Origin: Parus major | Lineage: Eukaryota > Chordata > Aves > Passeriformes > Paridae | Assembly: GCF_001522545.3 (NCBI RefSeq) | Contig: NC_031770.1 | Coordinates: 17,028,751-17,092,750, forward strand | Reading direction: 5' to 3' | Length of the DNA: 64,000 nt | In this document: positions 35,424 to 46,600 of the stretch, piece after piece | How positions within the stretch are numbered: position 1 is the first letter of the stretch | Layout: the number at the start of each line of letters is the position of its first letter | Program-made: the position numbers and the translations under genes | Notes under the pieces: model-generated | What the model was told of the DNA's origin: nothing | Databases searched by the model: none | What the model saw: the letters and a program-made list of their open reading frames with translations, nothing else

Positions 35424-36175
35424 AATAATACAGAAGCCAGATTCTTGAAGTACTAATCATGGATAACTTACAGAAAAAAAAAGAAGTCCATTTTGTGTTG
35501 GTTCCAGTATCATGAGACTTATTTCAATGACAATGTAATTTGAAAGCTATGAAAAATGTGCTTTGAAAACAAATGAAGGATTGATGCATTAGCAAATGGA
35601 TGAGGGCATTGTACAAGATGAAATAATGCTTACAAGCAAATGAAATTCTGCTGCCTTTGGTCAAATCAAGCCATTATGTTCAAGTACCCACCCGGATTTC
35701 TTAAAACATGGCAGAGGAGAGTTTCTCTTTTTTTTTTTTTTTTTTTGCATTAAATACAAGGACCTTTTGAATTTGCCATTGAAGGAATCATCATGAAACA
35801 GACAACTTGGCTTTGTCCAAATTTATCCTGAGAGTTTTTCCAGATGGGAGAAATTAAAGTGTTATTGCTGGAAGCAGAATGTTAAAAGAAGCTAAAAAAC
35901 TGAAGTGCATCTGAAGAGTGACAACACATGACCAATCCATTAAGCAATAACTTTTAAAAAAGCTGTAGCATCTTAGAAATTATGTGTATTCAAAATATCA
36001 TGTGCTGTAACAGAAATGTAGTTTTAGATTCCTCTTTTTACACAGAGCCTCATGTATTTATTGTATTTTGTACTTTGAAGACTAAATGTAGAAACTTTCT
36101 GTAGTCCTTGACAACTTACTTGTTTTTACTCCACACTTGTTTATTCCACCATTAAACTTTTGTCTGCTCTTAAGC
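35424..36175 (+). other. TP53BP2: TP53BP2 3' untranslated region (predicted)
   Basis: About 750 bases of AT-rich sequence run from the stop codon to an ATTAAA signal. It includes a T run near 35729-35747. No splice sites or coding potential are visible. The 3' limit is inferred from the signal only. Confidence 0.7.
36151..36156 (+). terminator. TP53BP2: TP53BP2 polyadenylation signal candidate (ATTAAA)
   Basis: ATTAAA is followed within 10-20 bases by T/G-rich TTTTGTCTGCTC, a typical cleavage context. A second, AATAAA, lies at 36420-36425 and could extend the transcript by about 270 bases. Confidence 0.65.
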
Positions 36176-36945
36176 TTTAACTCTGGGTATTTTAATAGTG
36201 ATTTTTATTAGAAATGTTACCAATAAGACACATCACTGTTCTACATTGCACTAACTTTCAGCTACTTTCTGTATTAAACTGAACCCCTCCTAAACCATCC
36301 ATTCAATGCAGTTTTTCTGCATTTAAAATTGGGCTGAATCTCTTAGTTGCACATTGTTAACCTTAAAAGCTAAGGGACATACTTAAGGAAAAAAACCATC
36401 TTGGTACCAGTATTTTTGAAATAAAGCCTTTCCTGGAGAGCTATCCTTTCTCTCTCTCTCTACTTGGCAATAATATGATACTGAACAGTACTTAACAGAA
36501 GAGCAAATAATTCCTTAAGGGTATTTAGAAAGTACCTCACCCTGCAGGCTCATGTTTTTTTACTAGGTAAGTCCTACTGCTTTCTGAAAAGGTGCCCATA
36601 AGGAAGAAATAGTTTGTAAGGAGGACACAATTCCTCAGGTGGGGAAACTAAAGGCAGCAGCAATTGCCCCATGGTCACAGCCTCTGATTTCAACAGGCTG
36701 GCTGTGGGGTATATAGTATCAATTATCTATCTTAGAAACCTTTAGCTGTTCAAGCATTAATCTTTTAAAGTATCAGCTTATCCAACATTTCATTAACTGC
36801 CCACATCCACAATTAGCTCCAGCATGCTGGTTTTCACCTTTGAAAGGCAGCAACTTCTGCTCCTGAAAGCAAAAGCTCTGCATGATGATCTGTCTCTTAA
36901 CGGGGGAAAAAAAAGTGCTTATTTTTAGCAGAAATAACAGTCTGG
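36176..36945. other. Intergenic gap between convergent gene ends
   Basis: About 770 bases separate the predicted 3' ends of TP53BP2 (+) and CAPN2 (-). The gap holds a CT microsatellite near 36448-36462 and an alternative AATAAA at 36420 on the + strand. No gene is seen. Confidence 0.6.
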
Positions 36946-37643
36946 CAAACTTAATTTCTACTCTTTTTATTTAAATACTTTCTTGTATTTCAAAGGAAGA
37001 TAAATACAATACAGGAAATCAAGATTCCACCTGAAAGCATGGGCTTTCTCTTGGACGAATCTTCTTGTCAACAGCCTCCTGCTCCAGGTTCACTTCAGGC
37101 TCAATGCTCACTTTAGTCAAAGATGCACTTGCTACTCAAATCCTTTAAAGATTATTTAACTAGAATAGTGCTGGGGCTTGACACAAAGCACACAAGGAAC
37201 CCCTATCTGTGAGTTCAGGTGTTCAGTTATGCAATGCTATCTCCCAATTCCAGATATGCAAGATGTTGTTCAAAAAAGCAACTTTTTAAAACCAGATTGT
37301 TAAGCTATAATGAGCTTTCCTTCCTGAAGTCATGTAAAACAATCCTTAAATACAAAGATATTAGCAAAGCAGTATTTTCAAAACTTGCACTGAGGTTTGA
37401 TACTAAATTAAAGCCTTTGGCCAAAGGCTATATATGCTAGTAGGCACAGATTGTCAGACCCATAAAAATGAGGTTGCAGGTTCTTCTGTGGAAGTAGAAT
37501 GCTTTTCTTCTTGTGATTGCGTGCAAAAATCTGCTTGCTCTGTGTGAGTTAAGGCACATTCATGTTTGGATATTACTTGTATGTAGCTCAATTATCTTCA
37601 CCTGATCATGCTCTTGTTGAGGTCTCAAGCTGGTGCCAGTGGC
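36945..37643 (-). other. CAPN2: CAPN2 3' untranslated region (predicted)
   Basis: About 700 bases run from the stop codon to just past the AATAAA on the minus strand at 36971-36966. No coding potential or repeat is seen. The 3' limit is inferred. Confidence 0.65.
36966..36971 (-). terminator. CAPN2: CAPN2 polyadenylation signal candidate (AATAAA)
   Basis: This is the only AATAAA on the minus strand found in the 700 bases after the CAPN2 stop. It is followed by GTAGAAATTAAG, only modestly GU-rich, so use is likely but not certain. Confidence 0.65.
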
Positions 37644-37667
37644 TCAAATGACAGTAAAGCACAGCCA
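37644..37667 (-). CDS. CAPN2: CAPN2 exon 21 coding part (residues 694-700 and stop)
   Basis: The acceptor is TTGTTACAG. It encodes WLCFTVI and TGA (37646-37644). This C-terminal strand lies in EF-hand 5, which pairs with the small subunit. Confidence 0.95.
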   Translation of the reverse strand, partial: WLCFTVI

Positions 37668-40600
37668 CTGTAACAAGAGAGAGAGGAAAACAAGGTTAAA
37701 TTTAGTAAAAAGACCCATAGCAAGCATGTATAGTCACACTTCTAGCATACAGTCAGCCTGTTGTTACAAAAGTAATTTTAGTATCTTTCCCGAGCAATTT
37801 AAATTTATATCTCATTTAGATCAGTTTTGGGATTCTTAGGTTCAGAAATGTTCAGGTAATAAGCAAGTCAAACACATGTAGGGGAGTACTTTTCTCCAAA
37901 CTTAGTCCTTTCTACAGGGCACACATGGGACAGAAATAAGCAGATGTGAGCAAAACCATCAGACCTGCACCTACATTTTGCTCTGTTGACAGAAAAAGCA
38001 GGGAAGAAGCCAAAATTACTGCTAGCAAAGGTATAAAGGGCTTCTGGTAAGTAACCTTGGCTGTTAAGAAAATAAGTTGTGATGTAGGTACATTTTTGAA
38101 AGGTAACCTTTCTAAGGCTTATAAATACTCAAGGTAGATAAATCCAGCACAAATATGAGTACTTAAAACCAGCCATCCTCAGTCAGAATGGAGCAGAACA
38201 GACAACATTCCACACACACTCCCTACTTTTCCCTCCAAAATGTAAACAAATGTTTTAGAGCTAAATTAAATTACTTACATTAACAAGGTTCAATTCTATT
38301 GTCCCACTTTTCTCAGTGTCCAGTTTTCTAAACATTTCTATGGTGGGAGAGAGATGACAGACAAGGGTAAATACAGGAAATAATTTGAAATTCTTCCCTT
38401 TCCTTGTGCTTGAGGATCAATAAGGAATTTAGTCCCAGAATCTAAAACTTGACAGTGGCATACACCCCAAATCAGAAAGGGACAGTCTAAAATCATTGTG
38501 CAGGAGCAAGACTGAACATTTTAAATTGTCTGCTATTTTTTAATCAACCTAGAGTTGTTTGCAGGGATGACCGGCTGTGGTTCAGCAGCCTGGCCTAAAA
38601 GACATTCCTGGCTTTAGGAGAAGCCAGATTAATATCTGAGGTTTGAATTTGTCTGAACCCCTTATCCTGGGCTTGTGGACAGTTATCCTGCTGAAATCAC
38701 AAGGCAGTCTGGTTACTAAGCCTGTACTCACTGAACAAGGTTTCGAGCCGAATCAAACACCGCACGAAGTTATCAAAGTCAATGATGAGATTCTCATCAG
38801 CAAAACGAGCCACGATGACCTGGTGTAGCTGGCAGTTCAGTTTGAACCCTGAAAAGACAATGCCAAGGATTTAAAAGACTCCATTTCCAAAGAGTAAACA
38901 CAGATACAAAATGAAATGCCTCATCTTGTGTGGTGGCAGGAGGGGAAGGCTCCAGAGTGCCCAAAATTCAGTCAGTTAAGATGGGACTGTGTGGCTCTGA
39001 GCATCTCTCAACCCTGCTTGAAACTGATGGAATCCTATAAAGAGACAGATCAATAGAAATACCTGCTGTTTCCAGTGCCCTCCTCATCTCATATGAGTTC
39101 ATGGTACCCGATCGATCCACATCAATTTCTCTGTAAATTTTCTGCAAAACACAAAGTGAAACCTTGACAGTAATTCAGACTGTGGTTTGGCTTCTGGCAG
39201 AAATGAAACATTTTGAAATGCAGCCTGCATGTTTCTTAAAACACTTTGCAGCATTGGTCTGACAGACTTGGTACTTATATCCATTTTTTTCTAAAAGTGG
39301 CTTTAAAAAGTTTTTTTAGTGCAGCAGCCAGAGCAGATAAAGAGAAAACCTGGGGGGCTGCTGACACACAGTCCCTGCTCTGGGAAAGGTGACTGTGCTC
39401 ACTGTATGGCACCAATCAGTCTACAGCCAGTCTACCTGTGATTGTTCTCCCAAAGGGGTTGTGTCTTACCTGGTATTTCTGAATCTTTGTCCACAGGGTG
39501 TGGAACTCCTTCAGTCCCAGTTTGCCACTCCCATCATTCTTCTCTGAGTTAAGGAATTTTCTTCAGAGGGAAGAAAAAGGGGTTTCCTCTCCCTCTGCTG
39601 GGTTTACTTGCATGGGCAGTTGTGACTTAAAATATTGCAAACATAAAAGGGATTCAAGTCCTCTCAGAAGGACTCATCCTGTTGAATACACAATTGTTGT
39701 CCAAGATTTCTTTTTAAATCATTAAGATCATTAATTTAAATCATGACCACTGAGGCCATGATCACCGAGTTCACAAGTTCTTTCTGCACCCCTGATGCAG
39801 ATGTCTTTGCACTACAGGTGTAAATGAGCCAGGGTGATGCCATTTTGTTCTGCACAGTGGGTTCAACACCTGCAGTTACTGGCACAGAAGTCCTGGGTCT
39901 GGGTTAGAACCAGGGAAAGCCGCAGCCAAGCCTGCTATTTGGAGACCTTCAGCTCTTGAGCAAACAGCTAACAAAAGAACCTGGTCATGGCACTGCTCCC
40001 AAAACCTGCCAAGGAGTCCTGATGGACTGCTGTATTTTGCACCAAATTATAGAAGAGTATCACCTTGTGTTGGTAATTTTCCCTTTCTCCAACTCTGCAA
40101 TTCAACTCCCACTGCACAGAGAAGCTGAACACAGCTATTCTTAGACCTGATCCTTCCTCCTACACTTTTACCCATGTTCATTCTTAGGAGTAAAAACTCC
40201 TAAAATCCTATGTACTTTTTGCTTCCTATATGGCATGCCAAAACAAAACACTCTGTTTGTTTTCCTCATTTTCCATTTGCTACGTCCCCTTGGCTTTGTG
40301 ATGCTTTTATCAACTCCAGCCAGATAAGAGAGGTGAAACAACTCATGGCCATCCTCACCATGCTGAGAGCCAGGTGCCTTTTCCCAGCACAAACATCACT
40401 TTGTCCCCAGTGAAACCAGAACACCCAACAGCTGGGAAGGCTTCCAAGCAGACTTTGATAGTGGATTTTCCCATTGCCTGGTGGGATTACATGTGTGAAC
40501 AACAATAACAAGGGAGTGGCTTTTTTAGGGCAGTCAGGGTAAAGCCAGCTTCTCCACCTCAGGAGCCATTAGAACACCAGGATGTCTAAAGTTCTAATGG

Positions 40601-43600
40601 CTAAAGTTCTTCCACCAGGGAGCAAGGGCAGCTCGCCTGCTTCAGCACAGGAAGGGGAATATTATCTCAGAAGAGCTTTAAAGGATACATCTAACAGGTC
40701 AACCATTATTTTGCATGTCTCGATACTAAAGCCATCAGATTTAATATCTTGGCCTGTGAAGAAAGGGCAAAAGACAGGGTTATCACTGCATGCTGTACCA
40801 CAGCACCTCCCTGAACAGCTCTTGAGCTCTCCAACCAGCCTTTATTTGCTTCCAGCGGTGCCATGCTTTGAGCTGCCCAAGAGGCTTTGGGTGTGAGCTG
40901 GGATGTGTCCCCAGGCAAACAGCCTGAGAAGTCTGGTTTGTAGGTGTGCTACAGGAGTAAGAGACAGAGACAAAAGCTTTCCTGCTCTTGCTGTCTACCT
41001 GCAAAGTGGACTTCTGTGGACAATGTGGACTTCCAGCTTATGGAGGTCAGCAGGAGTGGCTTCATGAAAGGCTGAACATGAAGCCAAGCTCGGCAGCCAG
41101 CAACAGCCCATTGCTGATTACTGGCTGCTGCACACAGACATACAGCACACCATCTGATAAGATTTCACTTTGGAAATTAAAGAAACACTTATTTCTCTAA
41201 GCACTTGCTTCTTGAACACTGTTTAATGGGAAGGAAAATAATGCAGAGCCAAGCTAGGAATCTCTTCACAGGACAAGAAGCCCAGAGTTTCAAAGTTTCT
41301 CCTTCTCTTTAGGGACACCCCAGACCACTGGCTGAGCTACTGCTTGAATTGCTTCAGGGTGGTTCAATACTAAAACAGCAGCAATACCTCTCTTGATTAT
41401 TATCAAGGATTATTCAAATCCATCCATCTTCCTGGCAGCCAATTCCCAGTGGCAGATGCTGGGATAAAAGACACCCATCTGTACCCTGCCAAAGCACACA
41501 TCCTGTGAAACACCTTCTGGGCTGGCACAGCCCCAGTGTTTCTGCAGCCCTCTGAGGCAGCAGAGAGAGCACATGGTCGTGGCCATATGGGGAACCAAGC
41601 AGCAGGTCTGGGGCAGAGCCCAGGCTCTGACCCTGTCCAGGTCACTGGTGCCCTCTGTGCTCCCATGGCCATGGTGGAAACCTGCTGGTGGCCATCTGAA
41701 GCTGCTGTTGGAGGAAGGCACTTACGTTTAGCCAGGATTTTATTCAAGATGCTGCGCAGTTCGAAGGCGGAGATCTCTGCATCCTGTGCAAAAGAGGAAA
41801 ACAAATTTTCCACCGTGAGCTGCGGACACCATCTGCAGCCTCTGATTCCTTTGGGCAAGTTGGCCAATTTCAAACACCCCTTTGAGTTCAGTTCCCTTGA
41901 ATGGAAGCAAGTGGGAAGCTCTCCCCACCTGCCATTCCCAGGAGCATCACCACTTCCCAGAGATCAGCGTACCCAGCAGCAGGGTGTGCCTGAGGCAAGA
42001 GCAGCCTGGGGAGAAGGCCCAGCCCAGCCATATGCTCTGCCCAAGGCCAGAATTCTGTCCCTGCAGAGATAAAAGTCAAGCCCACAGTTCAAAAGGAGCA
42101 GAGATTGTTCACCAGGAGGGCTCACAATCTGCTGTGGAAGCAGGTGGGTGACTGCACAGAATCCAGGATGCACAATTGAGAGCTGACTCTGCACAAGAGC
42201 TGAACTCTCCTGGGGGAGGCATCTCTTTTACCCACTCACCCACGATGCCAGAAAGATATTACCAGAAAAGCACTCACATTTCCTGCTAGCTGCCCAAAAA
42301 GCTTTTTAAAGCTGGGTTCGATGTCATCTTCACTGATCTCAGTCTAAAAGACAGAAACAGAGAATGTCAAAAGGCAAAAGGGGGAAAGTTTCTGCCTGAG
42401 AAAGACTTAATACATTTCCTTGCCCTTGGTAAAAAATTCAAATGGCAAGGTTGAAGGTACAAAGTGGTTTTTACTATGATTTTATTCAGTTTGATTTTCA
42501 GATGCACCTCAAAATACTGGCATTGTAAATGCTGGGAAAAACACCCACTACACATGGGGTAGCTGCATTGGTAGGCAAAGCATCTCCAGCTCCAGCAAGA
42601 CTAAACATATGGTGAGCCACTAGTTACTCCTGGAAACAGCATTACATGCAGAAACAGCCCTGCTGCTGAAAGCTGCACTCTGGACTCCTGGAGAGCAAAG
42701 GGAATTTCCTGTGGCTCCAGTTAACTCTTCAGAGCGTACCTCTGCCTAGGAAGTCCAAGTTCTAGATAAAGGACAACACTTGTTTCCATTACATTCCTGA
42801 TTATATTTCCATTTGCTTGACAACCAGCTGTGGATATTGAAAAAACTTTCCCCATTTTTCCAAAGTGGGACAACATTTCTTCATAATGCCTGTAGACAAT
42901 ATCGCCCTGAACAGGGAACAGGAACTCCAACCCCTCCTTGCAACAAAATTATCTCAATTTAAAATATTTAATTTGATGTACCTCATCAAAATTTCCTTCA
43001 ATTTCATCATCTATCACCCTAGAAAGAGAAAGAAATCAGTATTAAAATCTAAACTAGTCTTGTTTATGATGTTTTTCCTTCAAGCTTCAGTTAAAGAGAG
43101 ATTCTTTAAAATATGAAAATATGATAGACAAATGAAATAATGATAGACATTCAAAAATTACTGGATTAATCAGCTATGGACACTGCATAGCACAGTGAAA
43201 GTTGTAATTTGTCAGCTATGGCAACAAGGGTTTGAAAAGACAGTACAAATTGTGCAATGTCCTGCAGAGCCACAGACAGGATTTTGGGCCTCTGCCTACT
43301 TAGCACAGGTACAAATCAAACATTTTCTATTAATTTCTTATTTGAAACAGCAAAAAAGTGAGAGCCCTAATGTAATTCTGATGTGTCTGATGCTGTCCCC
43401 CAGGTGCTGAGGGAGCACCAGACCTACAGATGGTGCCCAAACACCCCTAAGGGCCCATCAAAAGCTGAATATGTCCTCACACAACAAACATCCCAGGTTT
43501 TTCACTGCTGCAGGAATGTCCAGCAAAATATTACGGGATGGAGAAAGGTTTTTGTTTGCTTTGAATCAGGGCAACTCAATACAAAAGACCCCACACCCCT

Positions 43601-46600
43601 TCCTCAGGCTTTAGCCCAGCTGCTCTTCAAGATGTGACATGTCTAAGCCTTTTAAATTTAATTAAATAGTAATAGGGATAACAAAACAAATAAAAATAAC
43701 AACAACAATAATAATAATCTTCCCCATGTGCCCACTGCTGTAACATGATCACCAAAGGCTACCTACGTGGAGTTTGCATTTTTTTCAGAGAAGACTCTCA
43801 GGCAGAAGTCCCCATTTTTGTTGGGTTCAAAGGTGGAGGGCACGATGATGTATTCTCCTGCAGGGAGCTTGAACCGGTTCAGCACCTCCCGAAGGTTGAT
43901 GAAGGTGTTGGATTTTTCCCGGGCTTTGTTGGTCAGGAAGAAGTTTTTGCTCAGATGAATATTTGTCTGGCCAGAAAACTTAGAAAAAGCAAAGAGAGGG
44001 GAAAAAACCCCACTGCAGTCTGCATCTGTTTACATTTACAAATTAAAAATATCATAGATAGGTCAGTTAGCTATGTCTGGGGAAAAGAAAATAAAANNNN
44101 NNNNNNNNNNNNNNNNNNNNNNNNNNNNNNNNNNNNNNNNNNNNNNNNNNNNNNNNNNNNNNNNNNNNNNNNNNNNNNNNNNNNNNNNNNNNNNNNNNNN
44201 NNNNNNNNNNNNNNNNNNNNNNNNNNNNNNNNNNNNNNNNNNNNNNNNNNNNNNNNNNNNNNNNNNNNNNNNNNNNNNNNNNNNNNNNNNNNNNNNNNNN
44301 NNNNNNNNNNNNNNNNNNNNNNNNNNNNNNNNNNNNNNNNNNNNNNNNNNNNNNNNAAATGAAAATAAAAGAAAAGAAAATGAAAATAAAAGAAAAGAAA
44401 ATGAAAATAAAAGAAAAGAAAATGAAAATAAAAAGAAAATGAAAATAAAAAGAAAATGAAAATAAAAAGAAAATGAAAATAAAAAGAAAAGAAAATAAAA
44501 AGAAAAGAAAATAAAAAGAAAAGAAAATAAAAGAAAAGAAAAGAAAAGAAAAGAAAATAAAAGATGTCAGTTTGACAGAAGCAAAAAATAAGAGAAAGGG
44601 GGTGGGACTCCTGAGATGTGGCTGCAAATGCATTTTGCAATAAATAAGCAATAAATCATTCAGGTCATGCATTTGCTTTGCAGATGATGATGGGTGGCTG
44701 AAGACACTGGGAAAATTCTGCCACCAATAATTTTTTCTTTAAATTGAGATGACACATGAGCCATGTCCCTCTGGTGCCCAGAGCTGGTGCCACCTGCAGC
44801 TCAGCTCTGCCTCTGAGGTCAGGCTGCCTGTGAGCAGAGCCTGCTCATGGAGGGCTCCAAGAATAAAACAAAACAAAATAATGAAATAATATTTGGAGTG
44901 TAACATCTAGTGGAAGGTGTCCCTGCCCATGGCAGGGGGCTGGAATTGGATGATCTTTAAGGTCCCTTCCAACCCAAATCATTCAATGATTCTGTGATCT
45001 TCTAGAATGGGGTCTTTTTTGCAGGGGTCCTTTGCTGGGCTGTTTCAGCCGTAGAAGCCAATTTCAGCAATGTGCATCTCTCAGAAACCTCCTCCTTCCT
45101 GTCCTCCCAGATTTTTAAGAATGAAGAAAGAATTTAAAAAACCTGTCAGACCTGCTGAATAGTAGGAGACAAAATTCCACCTTTTGGGGGGAAAAGAGTC
45201 ATGGGACTGTAGCTAGAATCATTTTTTTTATGAAAATGAGTGTTTTAACCAGTAAGGTGAGTGACAGAGCACTGCTAAGGCATTAAAAAAGTACATAAGA
45301 AATTTAATTAGCCAGTAGCCCCCTTTCTTTTGTTGATGAAACCATACTTTACATAAAAGCCTCTCATTTAGGCACAGCCTCAGCAGCCACAGGATGTCCC
45401 AGCTGCTTCACACAGACCCTCACAGGGACAGCAAACCCAGTATTGGGTTCAGTCCTTCCTCTGAGGAGCAGTAGCTCAGAGGCATGGCTGCATTGCCACC
45501 CCTCTGTGACCCCTAGGGTGTACTATTAGCTGCCTGCAGGTAGAAATAGAGAGAAACCAAAACAGGTAATGCTTAGGGAAATGAACATAAACACCTCCTT
45601 GGAATATTATTCATGAGGCAAACATGAGCTCTGTGCAAACCTGGAAAAAGCAGCTGTGCTCTGGGAGAGAAAGTGTGGGGCTGGGCTGGGAGAAGAGCCA
45701 CAGAAGAGGTGCTTTGGGGAATTTCTGTAGCACTGAGCACCCTTATCCCAATCCAGGACACTCTGAAAATGCAATGTGGGCTCAGGGGCCCTTCCAGAAT
45801 AAATGGCCTCTAACTGTAGACTGTGCAGCCATGTTGTCCTGCAATGGAGTAGGATCCTCTGAACCTCTTCTTCCCACCAGCCATTGAGCCCCAACTCTGC
45901 ACCTCGGCCACCAACCCATGCCACATACCTCTGGGGGCACCTGCAAGGAGAAAAGGAGAGAGTTATTTGCTTGCTGAATGGCATTTCCACCTGGTTTTCA
46001 CCATTACTTAGAAAGGACATCCACATTCTTGAACAAAAAACAACAAAAAAGCCAACACCAAAAAGAAAAAAATACTTGGCTTGAGGGGAAGGTGGGTGTT
46101 GGGCACATCACACAAGGCTGAGTGCTGGCTCAGCTCCCAGCTCCATCCCTGAGGCAGGTGAGGCTCACCTGGGGCAGTGTGGGCACAGCCTGGCACAGCC
46201 TGGCTGGTTGTGGCTTCCTGCTGAATCTTCTCCCTGCAGCCCACCCTGATTTTTATTGTAGGCTCAATTTCTCTACTATTCCTCCCCATCTCCTCTTTCA
46301 CACTCCTGCCTCTCTGACCCCTCTACCATCGGGAGAAGAGACAGGGGCTAAGCAAGACAATAATGCAGCATTTTCTTTCTTTACGGCTTCCTTGCTGCAG
46401 CTGCTGTCCAACTCAACCCATCTGAGTTTTGATGGAAAGCCCAGCATGGGAACTGCACTATCCCATTTATAGGGGGAATGATTTTCCCTTTTCCTCCCAC
46501 GTTCCTGCACAGCCTTCCTTGCCTCATAGATGGCAAAGCCGATGGTGTGCATGTCCTCCCCCATCTTCCTCTGCTTCCGACGGTGCTTCTGGATCAGCCC

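Larger units (their letters stand above)
39539..42277 (-). other. CAPN2: CAPN2 introns 14-16 region, nothing beyond exons 15 and 16
   Basis: Three introns of about 0.5-1.15 kb flank exons 16 and 15. Open frames here are shadows with no similarity recognised. Confidence 0.7.
43979..45928 (-). other. CAPN2: CAPN2 intron 11, with gap, A-rich array and CR1 tail
   Basis: The intron between the 12-nt exon and exon 12. It contains the 260-base gap, the tandem repeat to 44563 and the CR1 tail near 44918-45000. Confidence 0.85.

Noticed and set aside
41403..42194. 156-178 codon frames around 41.4-42.2 kb on both strands
   Set aside because: Only the small part encoding CAPN2 exon 15 is conserved; the rest is GC-rich intron sequence without similarity.
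44067..44672. Phe-rich 190-200 codon frames on the - strand
   Set aside because: They run through the N gap and the A-rich repeat; the protein is a translation of low-complexity DNA.
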